DNA of 64,000 nucleotides from Cellulomonas humilata (GCF_013359775.1 NZ_JABMCI010000070.1:558001-622000), one strand, 5' to 3'; shown: positions 43,374 through 52,642, counted from the first letter of the stretch. Made by a program: numbers and translations. The notes: a model not told the origin generated them from the letters alone.

Positions 43374-43535
43374 TCAGGCATCCAGCGAAAGCAGCGCCTC
43401 GAGCAGGGTGATGTCGTGGTCGAGTGCACGCATCGTCGCGGCGCTCAAGGGCTGCCCGTCGTGCCGGGATCCCGACGACCGAAGCGCGCGGAGCTCGGTG
43501 AGGGACTGCAGATGTCGCGAGGTGACGTCGGACAT
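43374..43535 (-). CDS. Small helical hypothetical protein
   Basis: 53 aa from ATG 43535 with AAAGG 9 bases upstream: MSDVTSRHLQSLTELRALRS... ending LDHDITLLEALLSLDA. Two amphipathic helices. Function unknown. Confidence 0.45.
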   Translation of the reverse strand: MSDVTSRHLQSLTELRALRSSGSRHDGQPLSAATMRALDHDITLLEALLSLDA

Positions 43536-43835
43536 CGGTACGCACCTTTCCGTCGAGGGTCCTTGCCCTCCTATCGGCAGGCTGGGCCGATCGTGCACGG
43601 CTCCGGGCCGACTCGTCCGTCGGAGTAGGGGGCCATCAGAGGGCGCGCCAGGGTGCAAGCCTCAGGTGGGTCCTGGGGCACCCCATCCACGAGACCGCCC
43701 GTCACCTCGACCTGCTGCGCGAGATGAGCGACGGCGTACGGGGCTACGGAGACTCTGACCTCGCGTTCCGGCCCCGGACCGACCGATGAGCATCTGGACT
43801 TCCACGGAGAGCGGGCGCCGCACGATGATCGTGGG
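43536..43835. other. Intergenic stretch, nothing recognised
   Basis: No supported gene, repeat or RNA seen. It separates the small helical protein (minus) from the 77-aa protein (plus). Confidence 0.4.
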
Positions 43836-44069
43836 GTGAGAGCAGAACAGGCGACCGTCACGATCGATCGGGCCGATGCCATCGCTCTGATCGGAATCGT
43901 GGCGAGCGTCGCTGGGCACGCGGCCGCCGGCGATGTGACGCCGAAGGCGATGGCGCGCATCCAGCGACGTCTCGCTGCCGACCTCGGCGTGAACCACTCG
44001 GCGCCCCTCGGTGAGCTGTTGACCATGGTCAACCAACGCCTTCGCCGCGCGATAGGTGAGCCCGTGTAG
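43836..44069 (+). CDS. Small hypothetical protein
   Basis: 77 aa, GTG start. An Ala-rich amphipathic helix (DAIALIGIVASVAGHAAAG) is followed by a basic helical half (AMARIQRRLAADLG). Soluble or weakly membrane-associated. No family recognised. Confidence 0.5.
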   Translation: MRAEQATVTIDRADAIALIGIVASVAGHAAAGDVTPKAMARIQRRLAADLGVNHSAPLGELLTMVNQRLRRAIGEPV

Positions 44070-44188
44070 CTCGAGATCCGAGCTCGGTGGGGATCGCAGC
44101 GCTGGTCCGACCGAGTGCCCTCGCAGCGAGGGTGCGTCCGACGTGGCCAGAAGCTGGAACCTCCGCGAACCTCCGCCAAGATGCGAGC

Positions 44189-44977
44189 ATGCCCGAGAAC
44201 GCCCTTCCTCGACCGGCCCTCCGGTGGAGCCTTCGAGCGCTGCCGCTGGTGGCGTTCGTGACCGTCGGCCTCCTCACGCGCTCCACGCCAGCGGCGTTGC
44301 TCGCGGTCGCAGTCGGCTGGATCGCGGCCGCCATCCTCACGGCAGTGTGGTCTGCGACGACCGCGACAAGCACGCCACGGGCCGCCCAGACGACTGTGAC
44401 GCCCGTTCCAGCGGTCGCGCCGAACGTCATCGCCACGGCCGGCCCCGAGGCTCCGGCTGCGACAGTTCCCCTGGTCGTCCCCGCCGCCGCCTCGCAGCTC
44501 GGGGGCTCGACCAGCGAACCCCCGGCCGGGGCTCTGGAGCGGGCAGAGCAGGCGGCCCGCGCGCACAGCGGCTTCCTCGCCGGGCCTTACGCCCTCGTCG
44601 ACGGCGAGCTCCTCCCGACCGTGATGCCCCCGCGCGAGGGCGACCCCATCGTCGTCCGCATCGATGCGGGCCGAGCGCAGGAGCGGGACACGTTCGAGCG
44701 GGGCCAGTGGACCCGCACGCTCGCGCCCGCGGAGGTGACCGCGACGTACGCGTACGAGGCGCGCGCCCGGCACAGCGGCGGAGCGCTCCTGGCGCTGCGC
44801 AGCTACCGCGACGGCCGCATCTACGCCGAGTGGCACCAGGTCCAGGACGGCGAACCGAACCCGTTCGGGTCGATCCCCGACGAGTTCACGTGGGAGAAGA
44901 ACGACAACTACTACCGCGGATGGGTCGAGCCCGGCGACCTGAGCGACCTTCGGGATGACCGCAGCATCGACGGCTGA
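44189..44977 (+). CDS. Membrane protein with a soluble C-terminal domain
   Basis: 262 aa from ATG 44189. Two N-terminal helices (LPLVAFVTVGLLT and ALLAVAVGWIAAAILTAVW), an Ala/Pro/Thr-rich linker (about 55-120), and a C-terminal alpha/beta domain (LVDGELLPTVMPPREGDP...WTREKNDNYYRGW-like end). Function unknown. It is convergent with the ECF41 sigma gene. Confidence 0.65.
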   Translation: MPENALPRPALRWSLRALPLVAFVTVGLLTRSTPAALLAVAVGWIAAAILTAVWSATTATSTPRAAQTTVTPVPAVAPNVIATAGPEAPAATVPLVVPAAASQLGGSTSEPPAGALERAEQAARAHSGFLAGPYALVDGELLPTVMPPREGDPIVVRIDAGRAQERDTFERGQWTRTLAPAEVTATYAYEARARHSGGALLALRSYRDGRIYAEWHQVQDGEPNPFGSIPDEFTWEKNDNYYRGWVEPGDLSDLRDDRSIDG

Positions 44978-44992
44978 TGCGCGTCCCGGCGA

Positions 44993-45913
44993 TCACCGGC
45001 TCAGGGCGGCCTCCTCGTCGAGCCGGCTCAGCTTGTCGGGGTTCGCGATCGACCAGACGCGTGTGACACGACCGTCGGCGACGGTGACGCTGGCGACGCC
45101 GACGAGCCGTCCGTCCAGCTCCATGCGGATGCCGGGCTGGCCGTTGATCCAGGTCGCGACGGCCAGCAGCGCGCCCTCGGTCTTCGCCATCCCACCCACC
45201 AGGTACCGCGCCAGCCGCTCGTTGCCGACGATCGGCCGCAGTGCCGCTCCGCGGGCCCTTCCTCCGCCGTCGGCGATCGCGATCACGTCGGGTGCGAGGA
45301 CGTCCATGAGCCCGTGGAGGTCGCCGGTGTTGAGCGCGGCGACGAGCCGGCCGACGACCTCCTCGTGCTCCGCGCGGACGACGTGCACGCGGGGCCGGCG
45401 GGCTGTGACGTGGCTCTTCGCGCGGTGGGCGATCTGGCGCACGGCGGCCGGGGTCTTGTCGACGACGTCAGCGATCTCGTCGTAGGGCACGTCGAACACC
45501 TCCCGCAGCACGAAGACCACGGGTTCGGCCGGGCCGAGCGTCTCGAGCACGGTGAGCATCGCGATGGACATGTTCTCGGCGAGCTCGACGTCGTCCGCCA
45601 CGTCGGGACTGGTCAGCAGCGGCTCCGGGAGCCACTCGCCCACGTAGTCCTCGCGGCGTCGCGCGACCGTGCGCAGGTGGTTGAGCGCCTGCCGCGTCAC
45701 CGTGCGGACCAGGTAGGCGCGCGGGTCGCGGACCTCCGACCGGTCGACCGCGGCCCAGCGGAGCCAGGACTCCTGCAGCACGTCCTCGGCGTCAGCGGCT
45801 GAGCCGAGCATCTCGTACGCGACGGTGAACAGCAGCCGGCGGTGGACGACGAACGGGTCGTCGTCGGCGCGCGCGAGGTCGGGCACGTCAGCTAGCCTAC
45901 GAGGCGCTCGCAC
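44993..45913 (-). CDS. sigJ: ECF41-family RNA polymerase sigma factor with SnoaL-like C-terminus
   Basis: 306 aa from GTG 45913; GTG 45886, just after the upstream stop, is an alternative. Sigma region 2 (FTVAYEMLGSAADAEDVLQE), the ECF41 linker motif WLPEP, region 4 (FDVPYDEIADVVDKTPAAVRQ), and a C-terminal SnoaL-like domain with the DGGGR motif are all visible. In ECF41 the C-terminal domain tunes sigma activity in place of a separate anti-sigma. It overlaps the carboxymuconolactone decarboxylase gene by 17 bp, the usual ECF41 target arrangement. Confidence 0.93.
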   Translation of the reverse strand: MRAPRRLADVPDLARADDDPFVVHRRLLFTVAYEMLGSAADAEDVLQESWLRWAAVDRSEVRDPRAYLVRTVTRQALNHLRTVARRREDYVGEWLPEPLLTSPDVADDVELAENMSIAMLTVLETLGPAEPVVFVLREVFDVPYDEIADVVDKTPAAVRQIAHRAKSHVTARRPRVHVVRAEHEEVVGRLVAALNTGDLHGLMDVLAPDVIAIADGGGRARGAALRPIVGNERLARYLVGGMAKTEGALLAVATWINGQPGIRMELDGRLVGVASVTVADGRVTRVWSIANPDKLSRLDEEAALSR

Positions 45914-46487
45914 CGGCGGACCGTGCAGCGAGCGGAGGGAGCCCGCACGCGGCGGCGAACTCCTCGGAGTGGATGCCGAGCGCGAGGTTCATCCGCGCGG
46001 ACATGTTCATGAACGCCACCCGGGCGGCGAGCTCGACGAGTGCCGCGGGGCCCAGCTCGCCCAGCAGCGCGTCCGACAGCTCGTCGGTCACGGCCGGTGG
46101 CGTCCGGCTCGCGGCCTCGGCGTACTCCATGACCCGGCGCTCCCGTGGGGTGAACGCGGAGGACTCGCGCCAGCGCGGCACCTCACGGACCTTCGCCTCG
46201 TCGAGCCCGTGGTTGTGCGCCGTGAAGTAGTGGAGGTCGAGGCAGAAGCTGCAGCCGACCGTCGCGGCCGAGGCCATCGCCGCGTAGGTCGCGAGGTCAC
46301 GGTCGAGCTCGTGCCAGCCCTCGATCTTGCCGCCGAGGCGCATCGAGTCCTTCAGTACGCCTTGGTGATGCCACAGGACTCCGACCGAGTCGGGGACGTG
46401 GCCGAGCATCCGGCGGGCCATGAGCTTCACCAACGCTCCGTATACGCCGGTGACCTCGGTCGGGGGGACGCGGGTGGTGCTGGTCAT
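45897..46487 (-). CDS. Carboxymuconolactone decarboxylase/AhpD-like protein
   Basis: 196 aa, ATG with AGGAG 6 bases upstream. Redox motif CSFCLDLH (CxxCxxxH) in the AhpD-like helical fold. Such proteins reduce peroxides or act on cyclic substrates. Encoded upstream of and overlapping the ECF41 sigma gene; ECF41 factors are known to transcribe their own CMD/oxidoreductase/epimerase partner. Confidence 0.92.
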   Translation of the reverse strand: MTSTTRVPPTEVTGVYGALVKLMARRMLGHVPDSVGVLWHHQGVLKDSMRLGGKIEGWHELDRDLATYAAMASAATVGCSFCLDLHYFTAHNHGLDEAKVREVPRWRESSAFTPRERRVMEYAEAASRTPPAVTDELSDALLGELGPAALVELAARVAFMNMSARMNLALGIHSEEFAAACGLPPLAARSAGASAS

Positions 46488-46528
46488 GGTCGCTCCTGGT
46501 GTCGAGGGTTCGTCTCCGTCGACATGGA

Positions 46529-46555
46529 GACACCGGCCGACGCCCGCGTGTGACA
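46529..46555 (-). promoter_or_regulatory. Predicted ECF41-type promoter
   Basis: On the minus strand TGTCACA (46555-46549), 16 bp, then TGTC (46532-46529), close to the ECF41 consensus TGTCACA ... CGTC. It lies 42 bp upstream of the CMD start, so the sigma factor probably drives its own operon. Confidence 0.6.
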
Positions 46556-46580
46556 GATCCCGCCGGGGCCGAGGATCAGG

Positions 46581-47750
46581 TCACGAGCACAGGGCCGTGT
46601 CCATGGCCTGGAACACCCGCCCGGCGACCGCCGTCACCGACTCCTCGTCGCCGCGCAGCGCCGAGGGCTCTGCCGTGACGGCAATGGTGGCCTCCCGCCC
46701 GGCCTCGGTGACGGCGCTGCGGGTCTCGTAACCGGGGATGTCCCCGCCGTGGCCCCACGCGACGGTGCCGCAGCTCAGGTCGAACCGGACCAGGCCGAGG
46801 CCGTACTCGGCGTTCGGGAGGATCCCGCGGCTCCCGGGCACGGTCTGCTTCATCTGCTCGAGCTGGGCGGGCTCCAGGAGCGTGCCGTCCAGCAGCGCGG
46901 CGTAGAACCGGTTGACGTCGCTGGGGGTCGCGACGATGTCGCCTGCGGCATCGGCCATGGACGCGTCGAGGTCCGTCACGTCGACGAGGTCTCCGCTGAG
47001 CGGCTCGACGGCGTCGTACCCGTGCGGGTGCGGGGCGCGGATCGTCTGCTCGCCGCGGTCGGGGACGTAGGTGCCGGTGAGGCCCAGCGGCTCGATGATC
47101 CGCTGCGTGATGGCCTCGGCGAGCGGTCGGTGGGTGACCCGCTCGACCATCAGCCCGAGCACGACGTAGTTGGTGTTGCTGTAGTTCCAGCCCTCGGCGG
47201 GCGCGAAGTCGCGCTCCTGGGTGAGCGCCAGGTCGACGAGGTCGCGGGACGTCCAGTACCAGCCCCGGTTCTCGACGAGGTTGCCGAGACCGCCGACGTA
47301 GTCGGGCACCCCGCTCGTGTGGTTGAGGAGCTGCCGCACCGTGATGTCGTGGCCGTCGTAGTCCGGGCCCCGGACCAGTCCCGGCAGGTACGTCTCGATC
47401 GGCTCGTCGAGCCCGACGGTCCCCTCGGCGACGAGCTGCAGGACCACGACGGCCGTGTACGTCTTGCTCGACGAGCCGATGCGCACCTGCCCGTCGACGG
47501 GGACGCGGGAGCGGGTGGCCAGGTCGCCGACCCCGGCGGTGAGGTCACGCTCGCGGCCCCGGGCGTCGGTGACGGCGGCGAGCGCGCCCGGGAGGCCGTC
47601 GTCGCGCACGAGGCGGTTCAGCGCCTGCTGCGTGACGTCGGCCCGCGGCCCGCCGTGATGACCACCTCCGGCGAGTGCGGCACTGGGTGCCACCAGCGCG
47701 GTGGTGGAGGCCAGGGTCAGCGCAAGGACCGTGCGGCGGAGTGTGGACAT
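46581..47750 (-). CDS. Secreted serine hydrolase (class C beta-lactamase/DD-peptidase fold)
   Basis: 389 aa. Signal peptide ending APSAALAGG; active-site motifs SSSK (SxxK, in RIGSSSKTYTA), YSN (GWNYSNTNY) and HGGD (in place of KTG). Such enzymes are D-alanyl-D-alanine carboxypeptidases or esterases rather than true lactamases. 27 bp from its paralogue, probably by tandem duplication. Confidence 0.92.
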   Translation of the reverse strand: MSTLRRTVLALTLASTTALVAPSAALAGGGHHGGPRADVTQQALNRLVRDDGLPGALAAVTDARGRERDLTAGVGDLATRSRVPVDGQVRIGSSSKTYTAVVVLQLVAEGTVGLDEPIETYLPGLVRGPDYDGHDITVRQLLNHTSGVPDYVGGLGNLVENRGWYWTSRDLVDLALTQERDFAPAEGWNYSNTNYVVLGLMVERVTHRPLAEAITQRIIEPLGLTGTYVPDRGEQTIRAPHPHGYDAVEPLSGDLVDVTDLDASMADAAGDIVATPSDVNRFYAALLDGTLLEPAQLEQMKQTVPGSRGILPNAEYGLGLVRFDLSCGTVAWGHGGDIPGYETRSAVTEAGREATIAVTAEPSALRGDEESVTAVAGRVFQAMDTALCS

Positions 47751-47777
47751 GTCTTCCCCCTTCGGTGGTGGTGCAGG

Positions 47778-48962
47778 TCAGGAGCAGAGGACGGTGTCCA
47801 CAAGCTCGGAGATCCGAGCCTCGACGTCGGCGGACGCGGCCTGCGGCAGGACGCCGTGCATGGTGGTCGTCGCCACCGTGATGCCCCGGCGGCCGTCCTC
47901 GGTCACGCCGCCGTCCGTCTGGTAGCCGGGGATGATCCCGCCGTGGCCCCAGGCGAGCCCGCCGCAGCTCAGCGGCGTGGACTGCAGGCCCAGGCCGTAG
48001 CGCCAGCCCTCCGGGATGCCGGGCAGGGCCATCGGGACGGTCGTCTTCATCTGCGCCAGCTCGGCGGGCCGCAGCAGCTTCCCGCCCAGCAGCGAACGGA
48101 AGAAGGTGGTCAGGTCGCCCGGCGTGGACACGATGTCGCCGGCGCCCCAGGACGCCGCGGGGTCGATGTCGGTGTGCTCGAACAGCGCGGAGCCGGCCGG
48201 CTCCGCGTAGTAGCCCTTCGGGTGCGCGCCGCGGAGGGTCTGCTCCCCGCGGCCGGGGACGTAGGTGTCGCGCAGGTGCAGGGGCTCGATGATCCGGTCG
48301 GTGATGACCTCGCCGAGTGGGCGTTGGGTGACCTTCTGCACGAGCAGGCCCGCGAGCACGTAGTTGGTGTTGCTGTACGACCACGCGCCCGGCGTGGTCG
48401 CGGGCTGCGCCAGCCCCAGGGCGACCAGCTCGTGCGGCTCGACGTACCAGTCCTTGAGCGCCCGCAGGGTGATGGCCCCGTCGGTGACGAACGGCGGACC
48501 GCTGGTGAAGCTGCCGATCCCGCTGGTGTGCTGGAGCAGGTCGCGGACGGTGATGTCGTGCCCGTCCACCGGGCCGCGCACCAGCCCGGGCAGGTAGGTC
48601 TCGACGGACGCGTCGAGGTCGACGGCCCCCTCTCCCACCAGCTGCAGGACCACGGTCGCGACGAACGTCTTGGAGTTGCTGCCGATGCGCACCTGCCCGT
48701 CGACCGGGACGCGGGCGTCGGTGGCCAGGTCGCCGACGCCGGCGACGAGGTCGCGGTCGCGTCCCTTGCCGCCGGTGACGGTGGCGAGCGCGGCGGGCAC
48801 GCCGTCGACCTCGACGAGATGGTCGAGCGTCTGCTGCACGACGTCGGGCCGGGCTGGGCGCCCATGGTCGCCGGCGAACGCGATGCTCGGCACCGCCAGT
48901 GCGGCACCGGCGGCGAGCGCGCACGCCAGGACGAGGGCGGACAGCGGGGAGGGCTGCGACAT
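47778..48962 (-). CDS. Secreted serine hydrolase, tandem paralogue
   Basis: 394 aa from ATG 48962 (AGGAG 5 bases upstream); an in-frame 28-residue extension has no RBS or signal. Signal peptide SALVLACALAAGAALAV; motifs SNSK, YSN and HGGI match the downstream copy. The two copies agree over most of their length and have the same order of motifs. Probable wall- or lipid-acting hydrolase. Confidence 0.92.
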   Translation of the reverse strand: MSQPSPLSALVLACALAAGAALAVPSIAFAGDHGRPARPDVVQQTLDHLVEVDGVPAALATVTGGKGRDRDLVAGVGDLATDARVPVDGQVRIGSNSKTFVATVVLQLVGEGAVDLDASVETYLPGLVRGPVDGHDITVRDLLQHTSGIGSFTSGPPFVTDGAITLRALKDWYVEPHELVALGLAQPATTPGAWSYSNTNYVLAGLLVQKVTQRPLGEVITDRIIEPLHLRDTYVPGRGEQTLRGAHPKGYYAEPAGSALFEHTDIDPAASWGAGDIVSTPGDLTTFFRSLLGGKLLRPAELAQMKTTVPMALPGIPEGWRYGLGLQSTPLSCGGLAWGHGGIIPGYQTDGGVTEDGRRGITVATTTMHGVLPQAASADVEARISELVDTVLCS

Positions 48963-49116
48963 GGGAGCTCCTGGGTGGGGTGCTGGCTCGTACCTGTCCA
49001 GCGTCGTGCGCGCGTCCCCCGTCCCACCATCACGGCACCACCCCACTCGAACCGTGGGTCTACCCCACCTCTCGCGTTCTGCAGCCGGTCAGCGGCACGC
49101 GCTCCGGCGGGCCAGG

Positions 49117-49746
49117 ATGGCCCGCGTGACCCTCTATGCGCAGACCCCGTGGCGCCGTGCGCGCCAGATCGTCGGAGACCTTCTCGTCGTCGGGTGGGTG
49201 GTCCTCTGGGTCCGCGCCGGGTTGTGGGTGCACGAGGTCGTGGGGCGGCTCGCCGCTCCCGGACGCACGCTGGAGAGCGCCGGGTCGTCGCTCTCGGAGA
49301 GCCTGACCTCCGCGGGAGACACCGTGGCACGCGTCCCGCTGGTCGGCGACGAGGTGCGTGCACCGTTCACCGCGGCGGGTGGCGCCGCGGACTCGATCGC
49401 GCGTGCGGGTGTCGAGGTGCAGGACGGGGCCAACCAGCTCGCGCTGGTGCTGGGCCTCACGATCGCTGCCCTGCCGATCCTGCTCGTCGTCGCGGTCTGG
49501 CTGTACTCCCGATTGCGGTTCGTGCGCCGGGCCCGCGCGGCGACGCGCATCCTCGACTCCGCCGCCGACCTGGACCTGTTCGCCCTCCGGGCGCTGGCGA
49601 CGCAGCCGGTCCGAGCGCTCGCCAGCGTCAGCGACGACCCGGCGAACGCGTGGCGCCGCGGGGATCCCGACGTCGTCCGCGCGCTGGCGTCGCTGGAGCT
49701 GCGCTCGCTCGGCCTCCGCCCGCCCGCGGTGTCGACGGCCGCCTGA
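49117..49746 (+). CDS. Two-helix membrane protein
   Basis: 209 aa. Helices near residues 18-38 (IVGDLLVVGWVVLWVRAGLW) and 112-133 (LALVLGLTIAALPILLVVAV) flank an extracytoplasmic segment; a charged helical C-terminus follows. Common uncharacterised actinobacterial protein. GTG 49126 is a possible alternative start. Confidence 0.75.
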   Translation: MARVTLYAQTPWRRARQIVGDLLVVGWVVLWVRAGLWVHEVVGRLAAPGRTLESAGSSLSESLTSAGDTVARVPLVGDEVRAPFTAAGGAADSIARAGVEVQDGANQLALVLGLTIAALPILLVVAVWLYSRLRFVRRARAATRILDSAADLDLFALRALATQPVRALASVSDDPANAWRRGDPDVVRALASLELRSLGLRPPAVSTAA

Positions 49747-49866
49747 ACGCACCTGCCCTGTCGGGCAGCCGGCGGGTCAGGCCCCGTGCACGTTCGGGTG
49801 CGCGTCGGGGCACGGCAAGGACGTCGGACGCCCGCCTATCGTCGGTGAGACGGGAGGAGGGCCGGC

Positions 49867-51228
49867 ATGCGCAGCTCAGCAGTGGCCGTCCGTCCCACCC
49901 GCACGGCGCCGCCGCGTCGTCCGCGTGCTCCCGGTGTGGACGTCGACCTGTTCCGCCACGGCATGCCCGTCACGCCCGCGACCGTGCTGGCTCTCCAGCG
50001 CTCGGCGGGCAACCGGGCCGTGCAGCGCCTCGTGCAGCTGCGCGAGCCGCCGCGGGCGTCGCGGATCCTGTCGCCGGCCGATCGCGAGGCGTTCGTGGTC
50101 GCCGAGCTGCCGAGAACGCGAGACCGGCGGGCGGGCCGCGAGGTCATGCGGGACATGGCGGCGACGTCGAACATCCTGGACTTCGGCTCGCGGAGCGAGC
50201 TGCGCGACGAGCTGGTCAAGCGGGTCACCGTGATCACCGTCATGGCGGACGCGCAGGTGTCGCGCGGCGGGCTCGCCCCGTTCGGCTACCCGTTCACCGG
50301 CGCCAGCCCCTACTGGGGGCCGCGGGTCGGGTACGCGGCGCGAGACCACTGGGTCCCGCCCACCCCCGACGGGTACGACCGGCGCCTCGATGCGGCGAAG
50401 CGCGCGACGGTGCGCGGGTTGCCGCGCAGCCGGCGGAACACCGTGTTCGGCGACCAGGGCTCGTCGTACCAGTTCCGGCTCAGCGCCACCGGAGCCCGGG
50501 ACCCGTGGTCCGCGATCATGCTGCTGTTCGAGGCGCAACCGCCGCACAAGCGCACGCTCGTGCACTGCGACTACCTGGTGTCTCTGGTGCACTTCCGGGC
50601 GTTCATGGCTGTGAAGGGCAAGACCGCGTTCAATGCGGCGATCGCGGCGCACGGCCCGGACAAGGTCGTGCTGAAGTACGACCTGTTCACGGAGCTCGAG
50701 CCTTCCGTCGGCGGCCGGCCCGGGCTGGGGAGCATCCGGCAGGTCGTCCCGTCGTCCGAGGGTGACCTCGTGCTGGGCGACCACGTCTACTTCTTCAACC
50801 ACCCGGGCTACGACCTGATCAACAAGAACGTCGGCAACGCGTGGCGGCTCGAGAACGCGGTGCTCGTCGCGCGCAAGGGTGGGGCCGACGTCTTCCTCGG
50901 CCACGGGTCGGGGCGACGGACGCATGCCGAGATGCGTGGCAAGCTCGCCGAGGAGTACAACGACGTCGCCCGGATCGTGCTGGCGCTCGTCCGCCGGACC
51001 GGTCGTGGGTCGGCGGCCTCCCGCACCGCTGCGCGCACGGAGCTCGGGACGCGGTTCCCGGCCGTGGTGCAGGTGGCGGGAGCGTGGCGCGTGGTGGGGA
51101 CGGGCATGCTCGGGGTCGCCGTCGACATGCCGCTTCGGCTGCTGCGAGCGTCCGACGTGCCAGGTCTGTTCGACCCGAGCAACCCAGGGGTGCTCTACCG
51201 GGTGCGTCGCGCGGCCGAGTCAGCCTGA
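49867..51228 (+). CDS. Tgl-like transglutaminase with an N-terminal LQRSAGNRAVQRL motif
   Basis: 453 aa, strong GGAGGAGGG Shine-Dalgarno. An Arg/Pro-rich N-terminus contains LQRSAGNRAVQRLV (43-56), a motif widespread at the N-terminus of proteins linked to extracellular contractile injection systems. The rest resembles the spore-coat transglutaminase Tgl: candidate nucleophile C234 (LVHCDYLVSLVHFRAF), LGDHVYFFNHPGY (303-315), WRLEN with E329, and FLGHGSG (343-349). It would crosslink Gln and Lys side chains. No signal peptide. No injection-system genes lie in the window, so an effector role is inference; a structural crosslinker is the alternative. Confidence 0.7.
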   Translation: MRSSAVAVRPTRTAPPRRPRAPGVDVDLFRHGMPVTPATVLALQRSAGNRAVQRLVQLREPPRASRILSPADREAFVVAELPRTRDRRAGREVMRDMAATSNILDFGSRSELRDELVKRVTVITVMADAQVSRGGLAPFGYPFTGASPYWGPRVGYAARDHWVPPTPDGYDRRLDAAKRATVRGLPRSRRNTVFGDQGSSYQFRLSATGARDPWSAIMLLFEAQPPHKRTLVHCDYLVSLVHFRAFMAVKGKTAFNAAIAAHGPDKVVLKYDLFTELEPSVGGRPGLGSIRQVVPSSEGDLVLGDHVYFFNHPGYDLINKNVGNAWRLENAVLVARKGGADVFLGHGSGRRTHAEMRGKLAEEYNDVARIVLALVRRTGRGSAASRTAARTELGTRFPAVVQVAGAWRVVGTGMLGVAVDMPLRLLRASDVPGLFDPSNPGVLYRVRRAAESA

Positions 51229-51233
51229 GCGGC

Positions 51234-51968
51234 TCACCGGCCGCGCTGGCCCGTCGTGGCGGACGTCGTGAGCTGGGCGGCGCCCGAGGTGTCCCGGCGC
51301 AGGTAGTGCCACGCCAGGAACGCGCACACCAGCCCGTTGAGCATCCCCATGGTGACGTCCGACAGGCTGTGCATCCCGCGGTAGAGCCGCGCGGTGCCGA
51401 CAGCGATCGGGATCAGCAGGCAGACGATCGTCACCACGATGCGCAGCACGCGGTTGCCGATGCGCTGGGCCAGCATGGCGAGCACCACGTAGAACGCCGT
51501 CGACGCGCCCGTGTGACCACTCGGGTAGCTGGAGGTGGGCGGCGACTCGTCGAGCTTCTCCACGTCGGGGCGCTCGCGGCCGACCACCAGGGCGGCCGAC
51601 ATGAAGACGATGGCCTGCACGGCGATGGCCTGCGGCGGGATGATCGCCACCCACCACTGCTTGGTGCGCCACCAGAACAGGGCGACGAAGAGCACGCAGG
51701 CGCCGATGATGAACTCGGTCGTGCCGATGGCGGACAGGACCGCCGTGACGGCGTCGAGCGTCTCGGTGCGCTGCGCCACGAACCACTCGTTGACGGCGGC
51801 CTCGCCCGGCAGGTTGTCCAGGGGGCCGGTGATGAGGAACCCGACGCCGACGATGACCACCCACAGACCCACGGCGGGCAGCAGCACGCGGACCGCGAAG
51901 TCGCGCCACGCCTCCTTGCGGGTGGGGGCCGAGGAGTCCAGCTCGTAGCGGTGCAGGAAGGTGTGCAT
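51234..51968 (-). CDS. PAP2-family membrane phosphatase
   Basis: 244 aa, five or six membrane helices. Phosphatase motifs: KTKQ...ALVVGRERPDVEKL, SYPSGHTGAS and RLYRGMHSLSDV. Dephosphorylates lipid phosphates such as phosphatidic acid or undecaprenyl pyrophosphate. Its ATG overlaps the stop of a second PAP2 gene (TGATG), so the pair is co-translated. Confidence 0.92.
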   Translation of the reverse strand: MHTFLHRYELDSSAPTRKEAWRDFAVRVLLPAVGLWVVIVGVGFLITGPLDNLPGEAAVNEWFVAQRTETLDAVTAVLSAIGTTEFIIGACVLFVALFWWRTKQWWVAIIPPQAIAVQAIVFMSAALVVGRERPDVEKLDESPPTSSYPSGHTGASTAFYVVLAMLAQRIGNRVLRIVVTIVCLLIPIAVGTARLYRGMHSLSDVTMGMLNGLVCAFLAWHYLRRDTSGAAQLTTSATTGQRGR

Positions 51969-52642
51969 CACGTCTCCTGGTCGGGGGCGGTCGCGGACCA
52001 GCCGCTGTAGCCGAGGTAGGACGCCCCAGCGAGGGCCGTCCCGAGTGCGAACCCTGCGACGACGTCGGAGGGGTAGTGCACGCCGAGCATCACCCGGTCG
52101 AGGCCGGTGAGCAGCGTGACCGTGGCGGCCAGGGCGGGGACGACGACGCGTCCGCGGCGGCCGAGCAGCGGCCACACCAGCAGGGTCAGGGCCAGGGCGA
52201 CCGCCGCGGTGTTCGTCGCGTGGCCGGACGGGAAGCTGGACCCGGGGGCGTGCTCGAGGGCGTCCTCGACCACCGGACGGGCGCGCTGCACCAGCCCCTT
52301 CGCGCCCAGCTGGAGGGCCCACGCGGCCATCACCGTGAGGAACGCCCACAGTGCGCGGGTGGTCAACCCGTGCCGCCGCCACACCCAGACGCAGACCAGC
52401 GTCGCGGCGAGGTTGAGCCACCTGGCCTGGAACGCCTGCTGCCAGACGATCAGCGCCTGCTGGAGGGCGGGGTGGGCGCGCGTGAAGTCCGTCACCGCCA
52501 GGATCGCCTGCTGGTCGAGCCGCAGGACGTCGTCCACCTCCGCGCGGACCAGGTAGGCGAGCACCGCGACCGGCACCGTGAACGCCACCCCGAACGCGGC
52601 GGCGCGCAGCAGCGCACGGCGGCGGAGAGGCAGCGGTCGCAT
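51968..52642 (-). CDS. PAP2-family membrane phosphatase, second copy
   Basis: 224 aa with motifs KGLVQRARP, SSFPSGHATN and GLDRVMLGVHYPSDVVAG, a complete KX6RP/PSGH/SRX5HX3D-type set. Low overall similarity to its neighbour, so this is not a recent duplication; the two may act on different lipid phosphates. Confidence 0.92.
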   Translation of the reverse strand: MRPLPLRRRALLRAAAFGVAFTVPVAVLAYLVRAEVDDVLRLDQQAILAVTDFTRAHPALQQALIVWQQAFQARWLNLAATLVCVWVWRRHGLTTRALWAFLTVMAAWALQLGAKGLVQRARPVVEDALEHAPGSSFPSGHATNTAAVALALTLLVWPLLGRRGRVVVPALAATVTLLTGLDRVMLGVHYPSDVVAGFALGTALAGASYLGYSGWSATAPDQET

